From: Nocardioides cremeus
Lineage (GTDB): Bacteria > Actinomycetota > Actinomycetes > Propionibacteriales > Nocardioidaceae
Length of the DNA stretch: 64,000 nt
Assembly (NCBI RefSeq): GCF_030518195.1
Contig: NZ_JAULSC010000001.1
Location: 372,001-436,000, forward strand
Direction: 5' to 3'
The position numbers and the translations under genes are program-made. A model generated the notes under the pieces. It was given only the letters and a program-made list of their open reading frames with translations. It did no database searches and was not told where the DNA came from. This document shows positions 10,640 to 18,883 of the stretch, piece after piece (within the stretch, counting starts at the first letter, position 1; the number at the start of each line of letters is the position of its first letter).

Positions 10640-11509
10640 ATGACCAGCGCCACCCGCACCGGACCCGCCGTGGGCCTCGACCTCGACACCGCGACGACGT
10701 ACGCCGAGTGGTTCGCGACCCTGGCCGACCCGACCCGGGTGCGGCTGCTGCACGCGGTGGCCTCGAGCCCCTCGGGTGCGCTGCGGGTCGGCGACCTGGC
10801 CGCCGCGCTGGGCATCAGCCAGGCCACCTGCTCCCACCACGTGCGCCGGCTGGCCGAGCTGGGCTTCGTCGTCGTCGACAAGGTCGGCACCGCCAGCCTG
10901 GTCTCGGTCAACGACGCGTGCTGCACCGGGCTGCCGCACGCGGCCGACGTGGTGATGGGCACCCTGGCCGCGTCGCCCTGCTGCCCCGAGGACCTGCCCG
11001 GCGACGTGCGCACCCGGGCGATGACCGAGGCCGACCTGCCGCGCGTGCAGGAGATCTACGCCGAGGGCATCGCCGGGCGCCAGGCCACCTTCGAGACCGA
11101 GGTCCCCTCGCTCGACGTGCTGCGCGAGCGCTGGCTGCCGGGGCACCGCTGGGTCGCCGAGCTCGCGGCCGAGCCGGGCCGGGTCGTCGGGTGGACCGGG
11201 GTCTCACCGGTCTCGGCACGCGCCTGCTACGCCGGGGTCGGCGAGACCACCGTCTACGTCGCCGCCGAGGCCGGCGGGCGCGGCGTGGGCCGCTCGCTCC
11301 TGCACCGCCAGGTGATCGAGGCCGACGCCGGCGGGCTCTGGACGCTGCAGGCCGTCGTCTTCCCCGAGAACCGGGCCAGCCTCGCGCTGCACCGCAGCGC
11401 CGGCTACCAGGTGCTCGCGGTGCGCTCCCGCATCGCGCGCCTCGACGGTCGTTGGCGCGACACGGTGCTGCTGGAGCGGCGCCGCGCGGACGATCCCTTC
11501 GAGGGCTGA
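10640..11509 (+). CDS. ArsR-type repressor fused to an ArsN-like GNAT acetyltransferase
   Basis: A 289-residue fusion. Residues about 1-115 are an ArsR/SmtB winged helix (FATLADPTRVRLLHAV; recognition helix near SQATCSHHVRRL). Cysteines at 64, 94, 95, 114 and 115 are candidate As(III) ligands. Residues about 125-285 are a GNAT domain resembling phosphinothricin acetyltransferase and ArsN1, the arsinothricin N-acetyltransferase (GRQATFETEVPS, YAGVGETTVYVAAEAGGRGV, FPENRASLALHRSAGY). It may therefore both sense arsenic and detoxify an arsenic-containing antibiotic analogue; the substrate is inference. ATG 10640 is preferred over 10586, which lies inside the operator region. It is divergent from the ArsO-like gene. 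Confidence 0.85.
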   Translation: MTSATRTGPAVGLDLDTATTYAEWFATLADPTRVRLLHAVASSPSGALRVGDLAAALGISQATCSHHVRRLAELGFVVVDKVGTASLVSVNDACCTGLPHAADVVMGTLAASPCCPEDLPGDVRTRAMTEADLPRVQEIYAEGIAGRQATFETEVPSLDVLRERWLPGHRWVAELAAEPGRVVGWTGVSPVSARACYAGVGETTVYVAAEAGGRGVGRSLLHRQVIEADAGGLWTLQAVVFPENRASLALHRSAGYQVLAVRSRIARLDGRWRDTVLLERRRADDPFEG

Positions 11510-11554
11510 GCGACCGCCCGGGCGGGTGGGGGCGCGGCTGGTTGGCTGGGAGCC

Positions 11555-12703
11555 ATGTCGACTTCCGCACCAGCCGTCCAGGTCGAGCAGGTCCCCTCCG
11601 TCGCCTCGGGTCCGCCCCGGGTCGCGGTCATCGGGGCGGGGATCGTCGGGCTCAGCACCGCCTACGCCCTGCTCGAGCGGGGCGTCGAGGTGCGCGTCTA
11701 CGAGCAGGGCGAGCCCGGCAACGGCCAGTCGGGCGGGGTGTCCCGGATCTTCCGGCACGCCCACGACGATCCGCGGCTGGTCGCCGCCGCGCGCGCCAGC
11801 CGCGCGGCCTACCGCGAGTGGGGCGAGCGGCTGGGTGTCGAGATGGTCTCCGCCGACGGGGCGGTCGCGATCGGCCCGACGGTCGACGAGCACCTGCCGC
11901 TGCTGGTCGACGGGGGCGTCGCCGCCCGCCGCATCGACGCCGACGAGCTGGCCGCCCGCGTGCCGCTGCTGGCCGGCTTCGACGGCGCGGCGATGCTCGA
12001 CGAGGAGGGCGGCTCGATCCGCACCACCGCGACCATCGCCGCGCTGGCCGCGGCGCTGGGCGAGCGGCTGGTGCGCGACGAGGTGATCTCCGTGCGCCCC
12101 CTCGGGGACGGCGACGGCGTCGAGGTGCGCAGCGGCGGTCGCACCGACACCTACGACCGCGTCGTGGCCTGCGCCGGGCGCGGCACGCCCGCGCTGGCCC
12201 GCACCCTGGGGCTCTCGCTGCCCGTGGCGCAGGCCGCGCACGTGCGGCTGACCTTCGCGGTGCGGGGCGAGGCGCCCCGCACGCTGGCCACGCTCCAGGA
12301 CTCGAGCGGCGTCTTCGGCGAGACCGGCGTGTACGCCGCCGCGGCGCCCGGCAACGCGACGTACGGCGTCGGGCTGAGCCAGACCACCCCGGCCCGCGAC
12401 GACGCCAGCCTGCCGGTGCCCGCCGGGCTCGACGAGCTCGCCGCCCGGGCCCGCGACTACGTCGCCCGGGCGCTGCCCGGCCTCGACCCCGACCCGGTCG
12501 ACGTGCGGCACTGCTGGGTCACCACGCTGCCCTGGAGCGACGACGCGATGGCGGTGTGGGAGGCCGGCGGGGTGCTGCTGCCGGTCGGGCACAACCTCTA
12601 CAAGCAGGCGCCCGGGCTGGGCCGCCACCTCGCGGCCGCGGCCGACGGCGAGCCGCTCGACGCGTCGCTGCGCCCCGAGGCCCGCCTCGGATCCCCTCGG
12701 TGA
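11555..12703 (+). CDS. FAD-dependent amine oxidase, sarcosine / N-methyltryptophan oxidase-like
   Basis: A 382-residue protein of the DAO (glycine oxidase/sarcosine oxidase) family. The FAD motif VIGAGIVGLSTAYALLERGV starts near residue 25, the pyrophosphate-binding follow-up YEQGEPGNGQSGG matches monomeric sarcosine oxidase and SolA, and the C-terminal substrate-side segment is CWVTTLPWSDDAMAVW. Such enzymes oxidise N-methylated amino acids and release hydrogen peroxide. No partner gene fixes the substrate. The following hypothetical gene starts 25 bases downstream. Confidence 0.75.
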   Translation: MSTSAPAVQVEQVPSVASGPPRVAVIGAGIVGLSTAYALLERGVEVRVYEQGEPGNGQSGGVSRIFRHAHDDPRLVAAARASRAAYREWGERLGVEMVSADGAVAIGPTVDEHLPLLVDGGVAARRIDADELAARVPLLAGFDGAAMLDEEGGSIRTTATIAALAAALGERLVRDEVISVRPLGDGDGVEVRSGGRTDTYDRVVACAGRGTPALARTLGLSLPVAQAAHVRLTFAVRGEAPRTLATLQDSSGVFGETGVYAAAAPGNATYGVGLSQTTPARDDASLPVPAGLDELAARARDYVARALPGLDPDPVDVRHCWVTTLPWSDDAMAVWEAGGVLLPVGHNLYKQAPGLGRHLAAAADGEPLDASLRPEARLGSPR

Positions 12704-12728
12704 CCGCGTCGTCTGCGAGGCTGGGCCC

Positions 12729-13166
12729 ATGACCTCCTGGCGTGACTCCCTGAGCAAGACCGTGGCCGGTGAGATGGACGAGCTGCTCGACGCCTCGCTC
12801 AAGGCCGCCAAGGAGCGGCTCGACGCCGACGACGTGCTGCTGCCCTTCGTGCAGGTCGTCGAGGACGACGGCAGCCAGGGCACCCGCATGGTCGAGATCG
12901 TCGAGGACGTGCGCCCCGACCAGCTGCTCGAGGAGCTCTTCGAGAAGCTGCGCACCGAGCGCGACCAGGTGCGCGCCGTCGCCGTGGTCTTCGACGCGAT
13001 CGTGGGCGGCGCCCGGGCGGTGCAGGTGCTGCTCGAGCACCGCAGCCCGAAGGCCCCCGCGCTGGTGCTCGCCGCGCCCTACAAGGCCCAGAAGCGCCGT
13101 CACCAGATCGGGGAGGTCCGCGCCGCCGAGGGCGAGCGGCGGATCTGGCCCGTCGCCACCGACTGA
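12729..13166 (+). CDS. conserved hypothetical protein
   Basis: A 145-residue soluble protein that I do not recognise. It is rich in acidic and basic residues, with amphipathic helices near the start (SLSKTVAGEMDELLDASLKA) and a later VRAVAVVFDAIVGGARAVQVL strand-helix segment; there is no signal peptide or membrane helix. The gene begins 25 bases after the amine oxidase and ends 8 bases before an MFS transporter, so it may share their transcript. Codon use is typical of the window, supporting a real gene. Confidence 0.65.
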   Translation: MTSWRDSLSKTVAGEMDELLDASLKAAKERLDADDVLLPFVQVVEDDGSQGTRMVEIVEDVRPDQLLEELFEKLRTERDQVRAVAVVFDAIVGGARAVQVLLEHRSPKAPALVLAAPYKAQKRRHQIGEVRAAEGERRIWPVATD

Positions 13167-13174
13167 GCCGACCG

Positions 13175-14554
13175 ATGAGCACGTCCACGGGCGCCGGGGA
13201 CCGCGCCGGGGCGCGCCCCGCCCGGACCCCGCTCCTGGGCCCGCGCTACCGCGGCGCCACCACGGGCGCCGTCGCCCTGGTCTTCCTGGCCGCCTTCGAG
13301 GCCCTCGCGGTCGCCACGGTGATGCCGGCCGTGACCCGCGACCTCGACGGACGCGCCTGGTTCTCCGTGGCCTTCTCCGCGACCCTGGCCGCCAGCGTCG
13401 TCGGCATGGTCGCGGTCGGGCTGTGGTCGGACCGCCGCGGCGCGGTGCGCCCGCTGCTGACCTCGGTCGCGCTCTTCGCCGTCGGGCTCCTGGCCGCCGG
13501 GCTCGCCCCGACCATGGGGCTGCTGGTGGTCGGCCGCTTCCTGCAGGGCCTGGGCCTCGGCGGCCTCGTCGTCGCGCTCTACGTGCTCGTCGCGCAGGTC
13601 TTCGACCCCGTCGACCGGCCCCGCATCCTCGGCCTCTTCGCCGCCGCGTGGGTGCTGCCCGGCCTGGTCGGCCCGTTCCTGGCCGGCGTCGTCGCTGACA
13701 CCCTCGGCTGGCGCTGGGTCTTCCTCGGCGTCGTCGGCATCGCCGCCGCGGCGCTCGCGCTGCTGGTGCCGACCCTGCGTGCCGTCGAGCCGCCCGAGGC
13801 CGGCGCCGCGCCCCGGGGCGGCGGCGTACGACGTCTGGCGCTGGCGGCCGCGGTCGCCACGGCCGTGGTGGGCCTCAACCTCACCGGTGCGCTGCCCGCC
13901 GCGACCCGGGCCGGGGTCGCCGCGGTCGCGGTCGCCCTCGCGCTGGTCGCCGTGCGCCCGCTGCTGCCGCGGGGCACTCTGCGCGCAGGGCGCGGCGTAC
14001 CGGCCGTGATAGCGCAGCGCGGCCTGGTCGGCGGCACCTTCTTCGCCGCCGAGGCATACCTGCCCTTCCTCCTGCAGGAGCAGTACGCCGCCGCCACCTG
14101 GGTCAGCGGCCTGGTGCTGACCGTCGCCACGCTGGGCTGGGCCGGGGCGTCGCACGTGCAGGGACGGCTCGGCGACCGGCTGCCCGACGAGGCGGCGCTG
14201 CGCCTGGGGGCCCTGGTGCTGGGCGCCGGCATCGTGGCGGTGCTGCTGGTGGCGGCGCTGGGCCTGCCCGGGGTGCTGGTCGGCGCGGGCTGGCTGGTGG
14301 CGGCCGCAGGCATGGGGCTGATGTACCCGCGGATCACCTCCACCGTGCTGGCGCGCACCGCCGTGCACGAGCGCGGCACTGCCTCCTCGGCGGTCACCAT
14401 CAGCGACTCGGTCGGGGCCGCGGTCGCGGTCGCGGTGGCCGGGCTGCTCTTCACCGCGGTGGGCACCGCCGCCGACCGCTCGGCCTTCGTGGCGGTGCTC
14501 GGGCTCTCCGCCGGGCTGGCCGCGCTGGCGGTCGTGGTCTCGCGGCGGGCCTAG
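13175..14554 (+). CDS. MFS transporter
   Basis: A 459-residue integral membrane transporter of the major facilitator superfamily. About twelve to fourteen hydrophobic helices are visible. The loop 2-3 motif appears as GLWSDRRGAVRPLL, and LGWRWVFLGVVGIAAAALAL is the motif typical of the drug:H+ antiporter (DHA) families. It is probably a proton-coupled exporter; the substrate is unknown. Its stop overlaps the predicted -10 hexamer of the MerR gene that follows, so the regulator may control its neighbours. Confidence 0.88.
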   Translation: MSTSTGAGDRAGARPARTPLLGPRYRGATTGAVALVFLAAFEALAVATVMPAVTRDLDGRAWFSVAFSATLAASVVGMVAVGLWSDRRGAVRPLLTSVALFAVGLLAAGLAPTMGLLVVGRFLQGLGLGGLVVALYVLVAQVFDPVDRPRILGLFAAAWVLPGLVGPFLAGVVADTLGWRWVFLGVVGIAAAALALLVPTLRAVEPPEAGAAPRGGGVRRLALAAAVATAVVGLNLTGALPAATRAGVAAVAVALALVAVRPLLPRGTLRAGRGVPAVIAQRGLVGGTFFAAEAYLPFLLQEQYAAATWVSGLVLTVATLGWAGASHVQGRLGDRLPDEAALRLGALVLGAGIVAVLLVAALGLPGVLVGAGWLVAAAGMGLMYPRITSTVLARTAVHERGTASSAVTISDSVGAAVAVAVAGLLFTAVGTAADRSAFVAVLGLSAGLAALAVVVSRRA

Positions 14555-14557
14555 ACT
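14552..14557 (+). promoter_or_regulatory. predicted -10 of the MerR gene (leaderless)
   Basis: TAGACT, beginning with the TAG stop codon of the MFS gene, ends seven bases before the GTG start at 14565. Confidence 0.45.
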
Positions 14558-14564
14558 CGCCGCC

Positions 14565-14960
14565 GTGTCCGCACACATGCAGATCGGCGAGGTCGCCACG
14601 CTCACCGGCCTGAGCCTGCGCACCCTGCGCTACTACGAGGAGGTCGGGCTGGTGACCCCCTCGGCGCGCTCGGCGGGCGGGTTCCGGCTCTACACCGCCG
14701 TCGACGTCGACCGCTTCGAGCTGGTGAAGCGGATGAAGCCGCTCGACTTCTCCCTGGAGGACATGCGCGGGCTGCTGGCGGTCGTCGACGCCCTCGACGC
14801 CGAGCCCGACGACACCGAGCGGGCCCGGCTGCTGGGCGAGCTGGAGTCGCTGCGGGCCGCGGCCGAGGAGCGGGTCGACACGCTGCGCACCCGCCTGGCC
14901 TGGGCCGAGGAGTTCGCTGCTGGCCTCGACGAGCGGGTGCGCGCCCAGCGCGAGCGGTGA
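14565..14960 (+). CDS. MerR-family transcriptional regulator
   Basis: A 131-residue one-component regulator. The N-terminal winged helix is canonical: MQIGEVATLTGLSLRTLRYY, then EEVGLVTPSARSAGGFRLYT. A dimerisation coiled coil follows (about residues 75-125, heptad-rich LLGELESLRAAAEERVDTLR). There is no large effector domain and no metal-binding cysteine at the tail, so the inducer is unknown. GTG 14565 is used because of the -10 placement; ATG 14577 is the alternative. It lies directly after an MFS transporter, a common target of such regulators. Confidence 0.88.
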   Translation: MSAHMQIGEVATLTGLSLRTLRYYEEVGLVTPSARSAGGFRLYTAVDVDRFELVKRMKPLDFSLEDMRGLLAVVDALDAEPDDTERARLLGELESLRAAAEERVDTLRTRLAWAEEFAAGLDERVRAQRER

Positions 14961-15144
14961 GCCGTGCCAGCGTCGCGGCGTAGGCCGACGATGCGCACTC
15001 TCCCGTCACGTCAGGGTAGAGTCACCCCGTCGGCGGCGGTGTCACGCACCCGCGCGCCGCTCCAGACCTCGCACCACCAGCCCGACGTCGGCCGGTCGCA
15101 GCGCCGCTCCCGGACGACGTGCCCCGCACCGCCCAGGAGAGCCC

Positions 15145-16683
15145 GTGAGCAACCCCGCGCCCGACCAGACCTCGCTGCTGCAGCCCTCGCCGACCCTGCC
15201 CCCGGCCGAGACGCACACCGTCATGGGTGCGCTGCGCCGCCCTGCCGTCCTGCGCCGCGAGGTCGTCGCCGGTCTCGTGGTGGCCCTCGCGCTGATCCCC
15301 GAGGCGATCTCGTTCTCGATCATCGCCGGTGTCGACCCGCGCCTGGGCCTCTTCGCCTCCTTCACGATGGCGGTCTCGATCGCCTTCCTCGGTGGTCGCC
15401 CCGCGATGATCTCGGCCGCGACCGGCGCCATCGCGCTGGTGATCGCGCCCGTGGCGCGCGACTACGGCGTCGACTACCTGATCGCCACGGTGATCCTCGG
15501 CGGCGCGATCCAGGTCGTGCTGGGCGTGCTGGGCGTGGCCCGGATGATGCGCTTCATCCCGCGCTCGGTGATGGTCGGCTTCGTCAACGCCCTGGCGATC
15601 CTGATCTTCATGGCCCAGATCCCCTACCTGGTCGACGTGCCGTGGCTGGTCTACCCGCTGGTGGCCTTCGGCGTCGCCGTGATCGTGCTGCTGCCGCGGG
15701 TGACCAACGCCGTGCCCGCCCCGCTGGTGGTCATCGTGGCCGTCACCGGTGCCGCGCTGCTGGTCGGCTGGGCGCTGCCCGACGTGGGCGACGAGGGCGA
15801 CCTGCCCGAGACGCTGCCGGCGCTGTTGATCCCCGACGTGCCCTTCAACCTGGCCACGCTGGAGATCATCGCGCCGTACGCGCTGGCGATGGCGCTGGTG
15901 GGCCTGCTCGAGTCGCTGCTGACCGCCAAGCTCGTCGACGACATCACCGACACCCACTCCCAGAAGACCCGCGAGGCGTGGGGCCAGGGCGCGGCCAACA
16001 TGATCACCGGCTTCTTCGGCGGCATGGGCGGCTGCGCGATGATCGGCCAGACGATGATCAACGTGAAGGCCTCGGGCGCCCGCACCCGCATCTCCACCTT
16101 CTCCGCCGGCGTGCTGCTGCTCGTGCTGGTCGTCGGCTTCGGCGACCTGGTCGCGCAGATCCCGATGGCCGCGCTGGTCGCGGTGATGATCATGGTCGCG
16201 GTGGGCACCTTCGACTGGCACTCGGTCGCCCCGCGCACCCTGCGCCGGATGCCCAAGAGCGAGACCACGGTGATGCTCTCGACGGTCGTGGTCACCGTGA
16301 CCACGCACAACCTGGCCATCGGGGTCGGGGTGGGCGTGCTGGTCGCGATGACCCTCTTCGCCCGCCGCGTGGCCCACCTGGCCACCGTGGAGCGCGAGCT
16401 GGTCGAGGTCGACGGGCGCCCGCAGGCCCGCTACACCGTCGTCGGCGAGCTGTTCTTCGCCTCCTCCAACGACCTCTACACCCAGTTCGAGTACGCCGAC
16501 GACCCCGAGCACGTGGTCATCGACCTCGCCGACTCCCACGTGTGGGACGCCTCGACCGTGGCCGCGCTCGACTCGATCACCTACAAGTACGAGCGCAAGG
16601 GCAAGACCGTCGAGATCCACGGCCTCAACGAGCAGTCGCTGCACATGCACGGCCGGCTGAGCGGCCAGCTGGCCGCGCACTGA
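15145..16683 (+). CDS. SulP-family inorganic anion transporter
   Basis: A 512-residue membrane protein of the SLC26/SulP family, which moves sulfate, bicarbonate or similar anions. The N-terminal half carries the signature region (AGLVVALALIPEAISFSIIA near residue 45) and about ten to twelve hydrophobic helices. The last 100 residues form a cytoplasmic STAS domain (YTVVGELFFASSNDL, VIDLADSHVWDASTVAAL). GTG 15145 has AGGAGA about six bases upstream. The 184 bases before it hold no recognisable gene. The anion cannot be told from sequence; bicarbonate or sulfate are most likely. Confidence 0.9.
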   Translation: MSNPAPDQTSLLQPSPTLPPAETHTVMGALRRPAVLRREVVAGLVVALALIPEAISFSIIAGVDPRLGLFASFTMAVSIAFLGGRPAMISAATGAIALVIAPVARDYGVDYLIATVILGGAIQVVLGVLGVARMMRFIPRSVMVGFVNALAILIFMAQIPYLVDVPWLVYPLVAFGVAVIVLLPRVTNAVPAPLVVIVAVTGAALLVGWALPDVGDEGDLPETLPALLIPDVPFNLATLEIIAPYALAMALVGLLESLLTAKLVDDITDTHSQKTREAWGQGAANMITGFFGGMGGCAMIGQTMINVKASGARTRISTFSAGVLLLVLVVGFGDLVAQIPMAALVAVMIMVAVGTFDWHSVAPRTLRRMPKSETTVMLSTVVVTVTTHNLAIGVGVGVLVAMTLFARRVAHLATVERELVEVDGRPQARYTVVGELFFASSNDLYTQFEYADDPEHVVIDLADSHVWDASTVAALDSITYKYERKGKTVEIHGLNEQSLHMHGRLSGQLAAH

Positions 16684-16705
16684 GCCGGGTGCGAGGCTCG
16701 GTCCC

Positions 16706-17611
16706 GTGACCCGTCGTCGTGACCTCGTGCTGGCCCGCGGCCGCTCCCTGGGGGCCGTGCTGGTCGACGAGGTCCGCAAGGACCGCGTCGCGGGGCTGGC
16801 CGCCGAGATCGCCTTCTTCGCGGTCCTGAGCCTGTTCCCGGCGCTGCTGATCGCCGCCAGCCTGCTGTCCTACCTCGAGGCGCTCGTCGGTGCCGAGGTG
16901 GCCGCGCGCACCGAGGCCCGCGTCGTCGACACGCTCGGGCTGGTGCTCACCGAGCGCGGCGAGCCGGTGCTCGACTCGGTGCGTGCCGTCTTCGATGGCG
17001 AGTACGGCGGCCTGCTCACCATCGCCGCGCTGGGTGCGCTGGTCACCCTGTCGGGGGCCTGGGCGGTCGTGGTGCAGGCGCTCAACCTGGCCTACGACAG
17101 CGACGAGCACCGCCCGTGGCTGCGCCGCCGGCTGCTGGGCCTGGGGCTCGGACTGATGACCGTCCTGGTCGTGGTGGTCGCCCTGGCCGTCGTCGTGGTC
17201 GGCCCGCTGCTGGGCCGCGGCACCGACGTGGCCGACGTCGTCGGTCTGGGTGGCGCCTTCGAGTACTTCTGGGACCTCGCCCGGCTGCCGGTGCTGGCCC
17301 TGGTGCTCGTCGGCTGGCTGGCGCTGGTCTTCCACCTGGCACCCAACCGGCGTACGCCGTGGCGGGCCGCGCTGCCCGGCGCGGTCGCGACCACCGTGCT
17401 CTGGCTGGCCGCCAGCGGCGGCTTCGGCCTCTACCTGCGCACCATCGGGGAGGGCAACCCGCTGCTAGGCGTCTTCGGCGGCGGCATCGTGGTGCTGACC
17501 TGGGTCTACCTGCTCGCCCTGGCCCTGCTCCTCGGCGGTGAGCTCAACGCGCTGCTGCACGACGGCAAGCACCGCGCCCGCGAGCGGGGAGATTCATCGG
17601 CCGGCCGATGA
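16706..17611 (+). CDS. YihY/virulence factor BrkB family membrane protein
   Basis: A 301-residue inner-membrane protein with about six hydrophobic segments. Family marks are AAEIAFFAVLSLFPALLIAA near the start and the late GGIVVLTWVYLLALALLLGG. The family was once called RNase BN in error; its transport or envelope function is still unclear. The GTG start lies 22 bases after the SulP stop. Its stop codon lies inside a 24-bp perfect palindrome that is part of a larger cruciform separating it from the convergent disA. Confidence 0.88.
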   Translation: MTRRRDLVLARGRSLGAVLVDEVRKDRVAGLAAEIAFFAVLSLFPALLIAASLLSYLEALVGAEVAARTEARVVDTLGLVLTERGEPVLDSVRAVFDGEYGGLLTIAALGALVTLSGAWAVVVQALNLAYDSDEHRPWLRRRLLGLGLGLMTVLVVVVALAVVVVGPLLGRGTDVADVVGLGGAFEYFWDLARLPVLALVLVGWLALVFHLAPNRRTPWRAALPGAVATTVLWLAASGGFGLYLRTIGEGNPLLGVFGGGIVVLTWVYLLALALLLGGELNALLHDGKHRARERGDSSAGR

Positions 17612-17614
17612 ATC
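17591..17614. repeat. 24-bp perfect palindrome
   Basis: Each half reads GATTCATCGGCC toward the centre with no spacer. It contains the stop codon of the brkB-like gene. Confidence 0.85.
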
Positions 17615-17618
17615 TGGC

Positions 17619-17648
17619 GGGTGGACGATGAAGCTTCATCGGCCACCC
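17619..17648. repeat. 30-bp palindrome with one mismatched pair
   Basis: It is centred on GATGAAGCTTCATC (17627-17640, perfect) and extends to both sides with a single mismatch. It sits in the loop of the outer 17585-17682 repeat. Confidence 0.8.
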
Positions 17649-17690
17649 AGGAGATCTGTCGGCCGGCCGATGAAACTCCCCGCGGGCGGC

Positions 17691-18773
17691 TCAGACGTAG
17701 CGCTCGAGGATCGTGGACTCGGCGAGGCGGGAGAGGCCCTCGCGGACGCTGCGGGCGCGCAGCTCGCCGACGCCCTCGACGGCCTGGAGGTCGTCGATGC
17801 CGGCGGAGAGAAGCTTCTGCAGGGTGCCGAAGTGGTCGACGAGGCGGTCGACGACGGGGCCGGGCAGGCGCGGGACCTTGGCCAGCAGCCGGTAGCCGCG
17901 GGGGGCCACGGCGCCGTCGAGGTGCTCGCCGTTGCCCAGGCCCAGCACCTTGGCGGTGGCGGCGGGGTCGACCAGCGCGGTGGGGGAGAGGGCCTCGAGC
18001 TGGTGCAGCAGCTCCTCGGGGGTGGAGGCCTTGCGCCCGGCCGGCAGGTAGTCGCGCACCACCAGCTCGCGCTCGGTGTCGACGCCGGTGATCAGCTCCT
18101 CGAGCTGCAGCGAGAGCAGCCGGCCGTCGGTGCCGAGCTCGAGCACGTAGTCCTCGATCTCGCGGGCGATGCGGGTGACCATCTCGAGGCGCTGGGCGAC
18201 CACCGCGACGTCGCGCACGGTGACGAGGTCCTCGATCTCGAGCGCCGAGAGGGTGCTCGAGACCTCGTCGAGGCGCAGCTTGTAGCGCTCGAGGGTGGCC
18301 AGGGCCTGGTTGGCGCGCGAGAGGATCTGGCCGACGTCCTCGAGCACGTGGCGCGTCGAGCCGACGTACGCCGCGATGATCTGCATCGACTGCGACACCG
18401 AGATCACCGGGAAGCCGGTCTGGCGGGCCACCCGGTCGGCGGTGCGGTGCCGCGTGCCGGTCTCCTCGGAGGGGATCGTGTGGTCGGGCATCAGGTGCAC
18501 CGCGGCGCGCACGATGCGGGTCAGGCCCGCGTCGACGATGATCGCGCCGTCCATCTTGGCAAGCTCGCGCAGGCCGGTGGCGGTGAAGGGCACGTCGAGG
18601 TCGAAGCCGCCGGTGCTGATCTCGTCGACCCGCTCGTCCTGGCCGATCACGATCAGGGCGCCGGTGCGACCGCGCAGGATCCGCTCGAGGCCGTCGCGCA
18701 GGGAGGTGCCCGGGGCGATCGAGGCCAGCGTCTCGCGCAGGCGCAGCAGGTCGTCCGAGCGTTCGGCGGGCAC
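17691..18773 (-). CDS. disA: DNA-integrity scanning protein, diadenylate cyclase
   Basis: A 360-residue octameric enzyme that makes the second messenger c-di-AMP from two ATP and scans DNA for branched structures. The DAC domain fills the first ~150 residues with both catalytic motifs, DGAIIVD and [10 protein letters not shown] helical linker follows, then a C-terminal HhH DNA-binding region ([19 protein letters not shown]). GTG 18773 is chosen: GGAGGA lies upstream and the length then matches the family; longer in-frame starts run into an unconserved arginine-rich stretch. radA lies 110 bases upstream on the same strand, the usual pairing. Confidence 0.96.
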   Translation of the reverse strand: MPAERSDDLLRLRETLASIAPGTSLRDGLERILRGRTGALIVIGQDERVDEISTGGFDLDVPFTATGLRELAKMDGAIIVDAGLTRIVRAAVHLMPDHTIPSEETGTRHRTADRVARQTGFPVISVSQSMQIIAAYVGSTRHVLEDVGQILSRANQALATLERYKLRLDEVSSTLSALEIEDLVTVRDVAVVAQRLEMVTRIAREIEDYVLELGTDGRLLSLQLEELITGVDTERELVVRDYLPAGRKASTPEELLHQLEALSPTALVDPAATAKVLGLGNGEHLDGAVAPRGYRLLAKVPRLPGPVVDRLVDHFGTLQKLLSAGIDDLQAVEGVGELRARSVREGLSRLAESTILERYV

Positions 18774-18883
18774 GGGGGCTCCTCCATGGGGGGACGGGCG
18801 GTCGATCCGCCCTGACCTGCGAAGTCTAGAGCGGCGCGCCCGGGTGCGCGTCATCATTCCGGGCGGCGTCGGATCGTGGTGGC

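Larger units (their letters stand above)
17585..17682. terminator. nested palindromes between convergent brkB-like gene and disA
   Basis: The outer arms 17585-17608 and 17659-17682 pair over 24 bases with one mismatch and enclose another hairpin. The whole region could fold into one cruciform or act as a bidirectional terminator. The decamer TTCATCGGCC or its complement recurs four times. Confidence 0.6.

Noticed and set aside
12769..13698. Long arginine-rich reading frames on both strands throughout the window
   Set aside because: They overlap well-supported genes in other frames, are extremely rich in Arg/Pro/Ala, lack recognisable domains, and are the normal by-product of high-GC codon bias.
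15012..15144. Possible small gene or tRNA before the SulP gene
   Set aside because: No cloverleaf arms, no conserved T-loop, and no coding pattern in any frame.
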